Shown here: positions 16,715-24,685 of the stretch, piece by piece
Position numbering within the stretch: position 1 is the first letter of the stretch
Layout: every line of letters begins with the position of its first letter
Assembly (NCBI RefSeq): GCF_032108445.1
Contig: NZ_CP134876.1
Span: 6,572,001-6,636,000 of the forward strand
Direction: 5' to 3'
Length of the DNA: 64,000 bases
Origin: Micromonospora halotolerans
GTDB lineage: Bacteria; Actinomycetota; Actinomycetes; Mycobacteriales; Micromonosporaceae
Program-made: the position numbers and the translations under genes
Notes under the pieces: generated by a model
Told to the model about the DNA's origin: nothing
Databases searched by the model: none
The model's input: the letters and a program-made list of their open reading frames with translations, nothing else

Positions 16715-18301
16715 TCAGTGGATCGGCACCGGCGTGGGACGCTGCTCCTCGCCCGTCCCGCCGTCGAGCAGGTGCGACGGCTCCCGCCGGCGGGGCAGGA
16801 AGGCGGCCGGGATGAAGGTGAGCAGCACCAGCGCGAAGCCGACCCAGAAGGTGGTCGCGAAGGAGCTGGCCGCGAAGTCGAGCCCGCGCTCGATCAGCGA
16901 CGGCGGCACCGGGAACTGCTGGAGCAGCTCCGGCCGCTGCTGCGCGGCGATGGCGAGACCGGCCTGGGTGACCGGCTTGCCGCTCGGGTCGGTCACGCCG
17001 GGGATCACCTCGGAACCGTTCAGCTTGCTGGTGAGGATCACCGACATCACCGCGGCGCCGACCGAGCCGCCGATCTGCTGGAGGATGTTGACCAGCGTGG
17101 AACCGCGGGCCACCTCGGCGGCGTGCAGGGTCTTCAGCGCCGAGGTCATGATCGGCATCATGGTGCCGCCCATGCCCAGACCCATCACGAACAGCGAGCC
17201 GCAGAGCAGCCAGTAGGACGTGTGCGGGTCGACCTGGGTGAAGGTGAAGAACCCGGCGGCGATGAGCACCAGCGCGAACGGCACCGTCCGGCCGACCGGC
17301 ACCTTGTCGGCCAGCATGCCGGCGATAGGCATGGTCAGCATCGCGCCGAGACCCTGCGGCGCCATCAGCAGGCCGGCGGTCAGCGTCGACTCACCGCGGA
17401 CCTGCAGGAAGTAGCTCGGGAAGAGCAGACCCGCACCCATGAACGCGATGATGAAGACGAACAGGGTCACCGTGGCGATGGTCAGGTTGCGGTTGCGGAA
17501 CAGCCGCAGGTCGAGCAGCGGGTGCCGGGGCCGGAACGAGTAGAACACGAAGGACACCACGAGCACGGCGCCGACCAGCATGGGCAGCCACACCTTGTTG
17601 TCGCGCACCGTGCCGGCCTCCGGCAGCGACGAGACGCCGTAGAGGAAGAGAGCCAGGCCGGGCGAGAGCATCAGCATGCCGAGGAAGTCGAACGACTCCG
17701 ACGGCTCGGGGTTGTCCTTCGGCAGGGCGAGCTGGGCGTAGATCAGCGCGATCACGCCGATCGGCAGGTTGATCAGGAAGATCCAGTGCCAGCTGGCGGT
17801 GTCGATGAGCCAGCCGCCGAGGATCGGGCCGCCGATCGGGCCGAGCAGCATCGGGATGCCGAGGACGGCCATCAGCCGGCCGATCCGGTGCGGGCCGGCG
17901 GCCCGGGTCATGATCGTCATGCCGAGCGGCATGAGCATGCCGCCGCCGAGGCCCTGGACCACGCGCCAGGCGATCAGCTCACCGATCGAGTCGGCGGTGG
18001 CGCACAGCCCCGAGCCGATGGTGAACAGCGCGAGCGCCACCATGTAGAGGCGTTTGGTGCCGAACCGGTCGGCGGCCCACCCGCTGAGCGGGATCACCGT
18101 GGCCAGCGCGAGGGTGTAGCCGGTCATCGTCCACGCCACCCGGGCGTACGTGGCGCCGAACTCGCTCTGGAACGTCGGCAGCGCCACGCTGACGACCGTC
18201 ACGTCGAGGATCGACATGATCGCACCGAGCACGACGACGCCGGCCACCTTGAGCACCGCGGCGTCGAGCTTGTTCGATGTCGCGACAGATTGCTGGGTCA
18301 C
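16715..18301 (-). CDS. DHA2 family (EmrB/QacA-type) MFS drug exporter
   Basis: A 528-residue, 14-helix proton antiporter. Motif A-like GWAADRFGTKRLY, the ILDVTVVSVALPTFQ segment in helix 1 (motif D1) and WRVVQGLGGGMLMP with GPILGGWLI (motif C) are all visible. It would export drugs or secondary metabolites across the cytoplasmic membrane. GTG start at 18301, with AGGAGA 8 bases upstream. The AraC-family gene lies immediately upstream on the same strand, 162 bases away, and is a candidate regulator. Confidence 0.93.
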   Translation of the reverse strand: MTQQSVATSNKLDAAVLKVAGVVVLGAIMSILDVTVVSVALPTFQSEFGATYARVAWTMTGYTLALATVIPLSGWAADRFGTKRLYMVALALFTIGSGLCATADSIGELIAWRVVQGLGGGMLMPLGMTIMTRAAGPHRIGRLMAVLGIPMLLGPIGGPILGGWLIDTASWHWIFLINLPIGVIALIYAQLALPKDNPEPSESFDFLGMLMLSPGLALFLYGVSSLPEAGTVRDNKVWLPMLVGAVLVVSFVFYSFRPRHPLLDLRLFRNRNLTIATVTLFVFIIAFMGAGLLFPSYFLQVRGESTLTAGLLMAPQGLGAMLTMPIAGMLADKVPVGRTVPFALVLIAAGFFTFTQVDPHTSYWLLCGSLFVMGLGMGGTMMPIMTSALKTLHAAEVARGSTLVNILQQIGGSVGAAVMSVILTSKLNGSEVIPGVTDPSGKPVTQAGLAIAAQQRPELLQQFPVPPSLIERGLDFAASSFATTFWVGFALVLLTFIPAAFLPRRREPSHLLDGGTGEEQRPTPVPIH

Positions 18302-18463
18302 AAACAGTCTCCTGGTTCGGGTCCGGTCGGAGGCCGTGGCCGCGCCGCGCCGGTGAGGGCGCGGGTCACGTGCGGTGAGGGGCGGCGTCCGGCAGGAAGC
18401 GTAGCGACCGGCTGCGACATCGCGCGGCCGGTTTACCGGGATCGGCGGCGACGCCCGACGGGG

Positions 18464-19396
18464 TCAGACCGTGGCGCGATGGTCGCGCGGATTGACGCCG
18501 CGGACCCGCTTGAACGCCGCGCTGAGTGCGAAAGGGCTGCTGTAACCGACTCTGCGGGCCACCGCGGTGAGGGTCAGCTCGGTGTCGCGCAGCAGGTCGG
18601 CGGCGAGCGCGAGGCGCCAGTTGGTGACGAAGGTCATGGGCGGCTCGCCGACCAGTTCGGTGAACCGGCGGGCGAACGCGGCGCGGGAGGCGCCGGTGGC
18701 GGCGGCCAGACCGGCCACCGTCCAGGCCCGGGCCGGATCGTGCTGGACCAGCCGGACCGCGTGGCCGACGACCGGGTCGGCGTAGGCCCGGTACCAGCCG
18801 GGCGGTCGGGCCCCGGGGCGGGCCAGCCAGGTGCGCAGCACCCCGATGACGAGCAGGTCGAGCAGCCGGTCCAGCACCGCCTCCTGCCCGGGTCCGTCGC
18901 GGTCCAGCTCCTCGGCGAGCAGCGCGACGACCGGCAGCTCGCCGTCGGCGGCGGTCAGCACCACCAGGGGCGGCAGGGCCGCGAGCAGGCCGGCGCCGAC
19001 CGCGCCGCTGCTGGCGTACGTGCCGGTGAGCAGGGCGGTGGTGCCGTCCGGCCGGGTGCCCCAGGTCCGCAGGCCCAGCGCCATGGTCTCGGTCAGCTCC
19101 TGCCCGGCGAGCGTGGTGCAGCGCTGCCCGGGGTGGATCACCACCTGCGGTGGGGTGTCCGGGTGGTCGGCCACCGTGTACGGGTCGGGCCCGCGCAGCA
19201 CGGCCACGTCCCCGGGGCGCAGCACCGCGGGGGCGCCGCCCTCGGGCACTACCCAGGCGCTGCCCCGGACCACCGTGGTGACGCTGAGCGGGGCGGCGTC
19301 GCGGACCAGGATCGACCAGGGCGGGTCCATCACGGTACGGAGCAGGAACGCGTCCCGGGCGCGCAGCCCGCGGAGCACGTCGGCGAGCACGTCCAC
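18464..19396 (-). CDS. AraC family regulator with N-terminal cupin domain
   Basis: A 310-residue regulator. Residues about 1-180 form a cupin sensor domain (LSVTTVVRGSAWVV, LRPGDVAVLRGPDPYTV). Residues about 205-310 hold two helix-turn-helix motifs: WTVAGLAAATGASRAAFARR, then LTLTAVARRVGYSSPFALSA and AFKRVRGVNPRDHR. I chose the GTG at 19396, which leaves a normal gap to the divergent DUF1772 gene. The domain order matches regulators that activate neighbouring oxidoreductase or exporter genes. Likely targets are the exporter downstream or the divergent DUF1772 gene. Confidence 0.9.
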   Translation of the reverse strand: MDVLADVLRGLRARDAFLLRTVMDPPWSILVRDAAPLSVTTVVRGSAWVVPEGGAPAVLRPGDVAVLRGPDPYTVADHPDTPPQVVIHPGQRCTTLAGQELTETMALGLRTWGTRPDGTTALLTGTYASSGAVGAGLLAALPPLVVLTAADGELPVVALLAEELDRDGPGQEAVLDRLLDLLVIGVLRTWLARPGARPPGWYRAYADPVVGHAVRLVQHDPARAWTVAGLAAATGASRAAFARRFTELVGEPPMTFVTNWRLALAADLLRDTELTLTAVARRVGYSSPFALSAAFKRVRGVNPRDHRATV

Positions 19397-19468
19397 CCGG
19401 TGAGCGTAGACGCTCGCGTATGGTTCGGGGCGTTCCGGCCATGGAGCGTCCACCGTTCCCCGTGTCCA

Positions 19469-19978
19469 ATGGTCGTCATGACCGCATCGAACATCCGGGC
19501 CGGCGTGCTGCTGCTGGCCACCATGACCACGGGCCTGACGGCGGGACTCTTCGCGGCCTTCGCGTACGCGGTGATGCCGGGCCTGGCCCGGGTCGACGAC
19601 CGGGCGTTCGTCGCCGGCATGCGGTCGATCAACCAGGCCATCCTCAACGGTTGGTTCGCGCTCTGCTTCGGCGGCGCGCTGGTCTGCACCCTCGCGGCGG
19701 TCCTGCTGCACCTGCCCGCGCGGCTGCGCGGGCCGCTGCCCTGGCTGATCGCCGGCCTGGCGCTCTACGTGCTGGTGCTCGCGGTGACCGCCGCCGTGAA
19801 CGTGCCGCTCAACGACCGGCTGGAGGCGGGGGCCGCCCGGCTGGCCGACCCGGCGGAGCTGCGCGCGGCGTTCGAGAGCGCCTGGGTGCGCTGGAACGTG
19901 GTCCGGGCGGTGCTGAACACCGCCGCCTTCGGCTGCCTCGGCGTGGCGCTGCTGGTGGCCCGGTCGCTGCCCGGCTGA
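19469..19978 (+). CDS. DUF1772 (anthrone oxygenase-like) membrane protein
   Basis: A 169-residue protein with four membrane helices, including GVLLLATMTTGLTAGLFAAF, WFALCFGGALVCTLAAVLL and LIAGLALYVLVLAVTAAVNV. The phrase NVPLNDRLEA after helix 3 is diagnostic for DUF1772. Some members are anthrone oxygenases in polyketide pathways, but most are uncharacterised. The start is either ATG 19469 or ATG 19478; neither has a ribosome-binding site, so the gene may be leaderless. It is divergent from the AraC-family gene, an arrangement seen often for this family. Confidence 0.85.
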   Translation: MVVMTASNIRAGVLLLATMTTGLTAGLFAAFAYAVMPGLARVDDRAFVAGMRSINQAILNGWFALCFGGALVCTLAAVLLHLPARLRGPLPWLIAGLALYVLVLAVTAAVNVPLNDRLEAGAARLADPAELRAAFESAWVRWNVVRAVLNTAAFGCLGVALLVARSLPG

Positions 19979-19990
19979 CCGGTGTCCGGG

Positions 19991-20614
19991 TCACCGGGCG
20001 CGCAGCTTCGCCAGCAACGCGACCTCGGCGGTGCGGGATCGCTCGATCCGGCCGGCGAGGTCGCGTACCCGGGCGCTCGTGCCGGCCTGGACCTGGGCGC
20101 GGGCCAGTTCGGCGGCGGTCCGCTGGTGGGCGCCGAGCACGTCGAGCAGCACCCGGTCGGCCTCGCCGGGCGGGGCGGCCCGCAGCCGCGCCAGCCCGGC
20201 GGCGGCGTCGCTGTGACCGGAGTGGTCGTGCCGCTCGGCGGCGGCCACCGCGGACGGGCCGGCCTCGCGCAGCCAGCCGCGCATGGTGGCCAGTTCGTCG
20301 GTCTCGGTGGCCCGCACGGCGGCGATCAGCGTGCGGATCTCCGGGTCGGTGGTCCGGTCGAGCCCGAGCCCCACGATGTCCAGGGTCTGCTCGGTGTGCG
20401 CCACCATCATGGCCAGGAAGAGCGCGTCGATGCCGCTGGTCGCGGTCTCGGCGGCGGGCCCGGGATCGGTGGCGGCGGTCGGCGCCGGCTGGCCGGTGCA
20501 GCCGGCCGCGGCCAGCAGCACGGCCAGCAGGACGGCGGCGAGCGGGCCACGCAGGCCGGCCCTCCGGGCGGGGGCACACCGGGTGGGTGCGGCGCACGCG
20601 GGGCGTGGCCGCAC
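19991..20614 (-). CDS. DUF305-like lipoprotein, possible copper-handling partner of the LPMO
   Basis: A 207-residue secreted lipoprotein. The signal ends in a lipobox, LAAAGC, at about residue 33. The mature part has a DUF305 helical bundle with FLAMMVAHTEQTLDIVG, where the family usually has a Met/His metal-binding HHxQA-type motif; the second His is replaced here by Thr. A His-rich loop, ERHDHSGHSD, follows. DUF305 proteins bind copper in several organisms. The GTG start at 20614 lies only 8 bases after the stop of the copper-dependent LPMO, so the two are almost certainly co-transcribed. A role in delivering or storing copper for the LPMO is inference. Confidence 0.75.
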   Translation of the reverse strand: MRPRPACAAPTRCAPARRAGLRGPLAAVLLAVLLAAAGCTGQPAPTAATDPGPAAETATSGIDALFLAMMVAHTEQTLDIVGLGLDRTTDPEIRTLIAAVRATETDELATMRGWLREAGPSAVAAAERHDHSGHSDAAAGLARLRAAPPGEADRVLLDVLGAHQRTAAELARAQVQAGTSARVRDLAGRIERSRTAEVALLAKLRAR

Positions 20615-20622
20615 CCGTCCGG

Positions 20623-21369
20623 TCAGATCTGGAGCCACAGCGCCGGCACGTTCGGCGGTTCCCAGCCGGGGATCGCGGTGTGCGCCTGCCGGCAGCGGTA
20701 GGTCAGGCCGTTGTAGGTGACCGTGTCCCCCACCTGGTAGGCGCGCCCGGCGGTCCAGGTGCCGCCGGGGGCCGGCGAGCTGGTCGGGGTGGGCCGGGGC
20801 GTCGGGGTCGTCGGCGCGGGGGTCGGCGTCGGGCTGGGCGTGGGGTTGCCGCCACCGCCCCCGCCGATCTGGAGGTCGACGCAGGAGTAGAAGGCGTTGG
20901 CGGTGTCGGCGATGTTCCACACGGCGAGGAGCTTCTGCCGGCCGGAGAAGCCACCCAGGTTGACGGTGTGCGACACGGTGGCGCCGGGCTGGCGGCCGCC
21001 GCCGTCGACCACCGCGACCCGGGTGTTGCCGATCCAGTACTCCCAGTTGGAGGTGGCGTGCCGGGCGGTGTTGACCCAGGTGAACGTCACCGAGCTGCCG
21101 ACCGAGGTGGCCGGCCAGCCGCGGCTGTCGTCGTTGAGCACGGCGAACTGGGCGATGCCGGCGTGGCAGCTCTTGAGGCCCTTGGGTCCCTCGACGCTCT
21201 GCGGCTCGTACTTGATCTGGCCGCAGTCGGGCACCCGGTTCTGGGCGCAGAGTGCCTGGCGGCTGGGGGGCGACGAGACGTAACCGTGGGCCTGGGCGGG
21301 TGCGGCGACCGCCAGGGTGGCGGTGACGGCACCCGTGGTGAGCAGCGGCAGGGTGATTCTTCGGCGCAT
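20623..21369 (-). CDS. Secreted AA10 lytic polysaccharide monooxygenase with C-terminal CBM5-type domain
   Basis: A 248-residue exported copper enzyme that oxidatively cleaves chitin or cellulose. The Sec signal (MRRRITLPLL... ending APAQA) leaves His as mature residue 1 (HGYVSSP), one ligand of the copper histidine brace; the second is the His in TARHATSNWEYW. A Pro/Thr linker (PTPSPTPTPAPTTPTPRPTP) leads to a C-terminal carbohydrate-binding module with WTAGRAYQVGDTVTYNGLTY and PPNVPALW, typical of CBM5/12. I chose ATG 21369, preceded by AAGGAG, over an upstream frame extension. The AT-rich upstream region carries repeats. A DUF305 lipoprotein follows in the same transcript. Confidence 0.93.
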   Translation of the reverse strand: MRRRITLPLLTTGAVTATLAVAAPAQAHGYVSSPPSRQALCAQNRVPDCGQIKYEPQSVEGPKGLKSCHAGIAQFAVLNDDSRGWPATSVGSSVTFTWVNTARHATSNWEYWIGNTRVAVVDGGGRQPGATVSHTVNLGGFSGRQKLLAVWNIADTANAFYSCVDLQIGGGGGGNPTPSPTPTPAPTTPTPRPTPTSSPAPGGTWTAGRAYQVGDTVTYNGLTYRCRQAHTAIPGWEPPNVPALWLQI

Positions 21370-21412
21370 GGCGGCAACTCCTTCGGGGCGGTGGGAGGAG
21401 ATGTCAATGAAC

Positions 21413-21458
21413 ATAAATTAAACCTTGTTAACAGTAAAGACTCCTGTCTATAAATTAA
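21413..21458. promoter_or_regulatory. AT-rich repeat region upstream of the LPMO gene
   Basis: The 9-mer ATAAATTAA occurs at 21413-21421 and again at 21450-21458 (37 bp apart). Between them lies ACAG-N9-CTGT (21431-21447) overlapping GTTAACAG. In a genome this GC-rich the segment stands out and is likely to hold the LPMO promoter and regulator sites. I did not find a DasR-type or CebR-type box. Confidence 0.45.
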
Positions 21459-21615
21459 GCCGCGTATCCGGGGACGTCCTTGAGGGCTCCGGCGCCGGCA
21501 TGGGATTCTGGGGCGTCGATGGCTCTGCGCGGGGCCGACCGTCGTTCCTTGGGCACCCGGATACCGGGGGGGCGACGCAGGACAGACGATCGCCCGACCC
21601 CCGAAGGAACCCCGC

Positions 21616-23691
21616 ATGAGCAGAACCCCCTCCACCCCGCGCCGGGTCACGGCGTACGCGGCGAGCCTGCTGCTCGCCCTCGCCGCGCCGGCCGCCGTCG
21701 GCCCGCCCGCCGCCGGCGCGGCGGCCGACCCGGTGACGGTGACCGTGAACGCCCGCGCCGGGCTGGCGACCGTGCCGGACACCGCGCTCGGCGTCAACCA
21801 CGCCATCTGGGACGAGCAGCTCGGCAGCACCGAGACGTCGGACCTGCTCCGGGCGGCCGGCGTGACGATGCTGCGCTATCCCGGCGGCTCGTACGCCGAC
21901 ATCTACCACTGGCGGACGCACACCGCGCCGGGCGGGTACGTCGCCCCGAACACCGACTTCGACACCTTCATGGCCGCGGCCCGGCGGGTCGGCGCCGAGC
22001 CGATGATCATCGCGAACTACGGCACCGGCACCCCGGCCGAGGCCGCCGAGTGGGTGCGGTACGCCAACGTCACCAAGGGCTACGACGCGAGGTGGTGGAC
22101 GGTCGGCAACGAGAACTACGGCAACGGCCACTACGGCTCGGCCTGGGAGGCCGACGACCACCCCGACAAGAGCGCCAGCCAGTACGCCCGACTGGTGGTC
22201 GAGTACGCCGACGCCATGAAGGCGGTCGACCCGGACATCAAGGTCGGCGCGGTGCTGACCATGCCGGGCAACTGGCCGGACGGGCTGACCGCGGGCGCGG
22301 ACCCCGGCCCCTGGAACCAGACCGTGCTCTCCCTCGCCGGCCCGAAGATCGACTTCGTCGACGTGCACTGGTACCCGGGCGGCACGGCCGCCGAGTCCCT
22401 CGCCCGGACCAGCCACCTCCCCGACGCCGCCTGGCTGCTGCGCCAGCAGATCGCCCGCTACGCCGGCCCGGACGCCGGCCGGATCGGGATCAGCTTCACC
22501 GAGCTGAACGTCGGCGCCGGCCAGAACACCCAGCCGGGCGCGCTCTTCCTGGCCGACGCCTACAGCGGGCTGCTGGAGCAGGGTGTCTTCACCGTGCAGT
22601 GGTGGAACACGCACAACGGGATCGGCACGGTCTCGCAGGTCGCCGGGCAGACCGACTACGGGGACTTCGGGCTGCTCTCCAGCGGCGGGTGCACCGCCGA
22701 CGGGTCGGTCTGCGAGCCGCCGTTCAACACGCCCTTCGCGCCGTACCACGGGCTGTCCATGATGAACCTCTTCGCCCGGGCCGGCGACCAGTTCGTCCGC
22801 GCCGCCACCGACCAGCCCCTGGTCACCGCGCACGCCGCCCGCCGGCCCGACGGCAGCCTCGCGGTCCTGCTGCTGAACAAGGACCCGGACACCGCGTACC
22901 CGGTGGCCATCGACTACGCCGGCTTCACCCCGGCGGACGAGGCCCCGACGGTGCACACGCTGTCCAACGGCGCGGACGGGGTGGCCACCGGCCGGTCCGG
23001 CGACGCGACCAGCCGGACGCTGCCGCCGTACTCGCTGACCACGCTCGTGCTGCGCCCGGCCGGCGTGGTCGCCGGCCGGCCCGGCGCGCCGGGCCGGCCC
23101 ACCGCCGGCGCGGTCACCGACCGGACGGCGACGATCACCTGGCCGCCGGCCGCGCCCGGCGGCGCGCCGATCGCCAAGTACGAGGTGTACCGGCAGCACG
23201 GGGCGGTCAGCGAGCAGCTCGGCGAGACGGCCCGCACCTCGCTCACGGTCGGCAACCTCGAACCCGGCACCCGGTACACGGTCAACGTGCTGGCCCGGGA
23301 CACCGCGGGCCGGGTCTCCTGGTCCTCTCCGCCGCTCACCTTCGCCACCGGCAGCCCGGCCGCCAGCACCTGCGCCGTCCGCTTCCACCCGGACACCGAC
23401 TGGGGCAACGGCTACGTGGCGACCGTCGACATCGTGAACACCGGCCCGAGCGCGATCGACGGCTGGACGCTCACCTGGACCTGGCCCACCAACTGGCAGC
23501 AGGTGAGCAGCGGCTGGAGCGCCAACTGGTCGCAGGCGGGGACCCGGGTCACGGCGACCAGCACCGCCGACAACCGCCGGCTCGCCGCCGGTGGCGGCAG
23601 CACCAGTGCCGGGTTCGTCGGCGCGTACAGCGGGCCGAACGTGCCGCCCGGCGCGTTCCGGCTCAACGGAACCGTATGCGCCACGGGGTGA
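21616..23691 (+). CDS. Secreted clan GH-A glycoside hydrolase (arabinofuranosidase-like) with FN3 and CBM2
   Basis: A 691-residue exported enzyme. A signal peptide (to about residue 36) is followed by a TIM-barrel domain: MLRYPGGSYADIYHWR, the acid/base Glu in WWTVGNENYGNGHYG (about residue 166), DVHWYPGG, and the nucleophile Glu in FTELNVGAG (about residue 296). The motif order resembles GH51/GH39-type alpha-L-arabinofuranosidases. A beta-sandwich follows (to about 485), then one FN3 domain (about 495-575) and a C-terminal CBM2 (CAVRFHPDTDWGNGYVATVD, WTWPTNWQQ) with bracketing Cys residues. It probably acts on plant cell-wall polysaccharide; the exact specificity is not certain. ATG 21616 follows an AAGGAA site. 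Confidence 0.88.
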   Translation: MSRTPSTPRRVTAYAASLLLALAAPAAVGPPAAGAAADPVTVTVNARAGLATVPDTALGVNHAIWDEQLGSTETSDLLRAAGVTMLRYPGGSYADIYHWRTHTAPGGYVAPNTDFDTFMAAARRVGAEPMIIANYGTGTPAEAAEWVRYANVTKGYDARWWTVGNENYGNGHYGSAWEADDHPDKSASQYARLVVEYADAMKAVDPDIKVGAVLTMPGNWPDGLTAGADPGPWNQTVLSLAGPKIDFVDVHWYPGGTAAESLARTSHLPDAAWLLRQQIARYAGPDAGRIGISFTELNVGAGQNTQPGALFLADAYSGLLEQGVFTVQWWNTHNGIGTVSQVAGQTDYGDFGLLSSGGCTADGSVCEPPFNTPFAPYHGLSMMNLFARAGDQFVRAATDQPLVTAHAARRPDGSLAVLLLNKDPDTAYPVAIDYAGFTPADEAPTVHTLSNGADGVATGRSGDATSRTLPPYSLTTLVLRPAGVVAGRPGAPGRPTAGAVTDRTATITWPPAAPGGAPIAKYEVYRQHGAVSEQLGETARTSLTVGNLEPGTRYTVNVLARDTAGRVSWSSPPLTFATGSPAASTCAVRFHPDTDWGNGYVATVDIVNTGPSAIDGWTLTWTWPTNWQQVSSGWSANWSQAGTRVTATSTADNRRLAAGGGSTSAGFVGAYSGPNVPPGAFRLNGTVCATG

Positions 23692-23703
23692 ACCGGGCCG
23701 CGG

Positions 23704-24588
23704 TCACCCCCGCCGGGGTGGCCGGAGCCGACCGTCGGCCGCCGACGGGGTCCGCGGGCTCCGTCGGCGGCCGGCGCTGCCCGGGCGGCGCGGGGCGGGA
23801 ACGACGTGCGGGCGCAGGCGCGCGGCGGACTCCGGCCCGGCCGGTCGCCGGCGGGACGCGCCCGGCCGGGGCAGCCCCGCCAGGATCACCCCGAGCAGCG
23901 TCACCGCGACGATCCCGTCGAGCCAGTAGTGGTTACCGGTGCCGACCACCACCAGCAGGGTGAGCACGGGGTGGGCCAGCCAGAGCCACCGCCACCGCCC
24001 GGAGGTGACCGTGACCAGCGCGACGGCGACGGCCACGGCCCAGCCGACGTGCAGGGAGGGCATGGCGGCGTACTGGTTGCTCAGCGTGTCGGTGTCGGGC
24101 GGGCCGTAGACGGCGGGGCCGTAGCGGCTGCCGGTGTCCACCAGGCCGGTGAGCGCGGTCATCCGGGGCGGGGCGAGCGGCACGAGGACGTGCAGGGCCA
24201 GCGCCGCCGCGGTGAGCACGGCGAGGGCCCGCCGCATCCACCGGTAGTGCACGGGATGGCGGAGGTAGAGCCACACCAGGCAGAGCACGGTGGCCGGGAA
24301 GTGCACGTAGGCGTAGTAGCAGTTGGCCAGCCGGACGGGCAGCTCGTGGACCAGCAACGGGGCCTGCACGGCGGCCTCGTCCGGCAGGTGGAGCAGCCGC
24401 TCCAGCCACCAGATCCGCTCCCCGTTGGCCCGTGCGGTGCCGGACCGCCCGGCCACCAGCACCCGGCCCGCCTTGTACGCGAGGAAGAGCGCGGCGACGA
24501 GGGTCAGCTCGCGGACCGCCCGGCGCACCGCCCCGGTCGGCCGCGCGTCGACGGCCACCGGTGGTGGCGCGGGCTGCGTGGTGTCCAC
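23704..24588 (-). CDS. PAP2 superfamily phosphatase / inositolphosphotransferase-like membrane protein
   Basis: A 294-residue membrane protein with about six helices. The PAP2 active-site blocks are AMPSLHVGWAVAVAVAL and GTGNHYWLDGIVAV; the first phosphate-binding block (KxxxxxxRP) is weak, as in the Aur1/Ipt1-like branch. The C-terminus (about 60 residues, Arg/Pro-rich) lies outside the fold. It would dephosphorylate or transfer lipid-linked phosphate on the outer face of the membrane. GTG start at 24588. It converges on the glycosidase gene with only 12 bases between stops. Confidence 0.88.
   Translation of the reverse strand: MDTTQPAPPPVAVDARPTGAVRRAVRELTLVAALFLAYKAGRVLVAGRSGTARANGERIWWLERLLHLPDEAAVQAPLLVHELPVRLANCYYAYVHFPATVLCLVWLYLRHPVHYRWMRRALAVLTAAALALHVLVPLAPPRMTALTGLVDTGSRYGPAVYGPPDTDTLSNQYAAMPSLHVGWAVAVAVALVTVTSGRWRWLWLAHPVLTLLVVVGTGNHYWLDGIVAVTLLGVILAGLPRPGASRRRPAGPESAARLRPHVVPAPRRPGSAGRRRSPRTPSAADGRLRPPRRG
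23736..23773. terminator. 13-bp hairpin downstream of the glycosidase gene
   Basis: CGGCCGCCGACGG at 23736-23748 pairs perfectly with CCGTCGGCGGCCG at 23761-23773 across a 12-base loop. It starts 44 bases after the glycosidase stop and lies inside the 3' end of the converging PAP2 gene. It probably terminates the plus-strand transcript. Confidence 0.5.
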
Positions 24589-24685
24589 GGCGCCTCGATT
24601 CGGTCACGGCCGGCGTCATGCCGGCCCGGGTGGGCACGGACCAGGGCCGCCGCCGGATCGGCGACGGCCCTGGGACGACGGGGCG

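Noticed and set aside
16127..19468. A 1283-codon plus-strand frame ending in the DUF1772 gene
   Set aside because: Only the last 170 codons encode a recognisable protein. The rest lies antisense to the exporter and AraC genes or in the wrong frame of the DinB gene.
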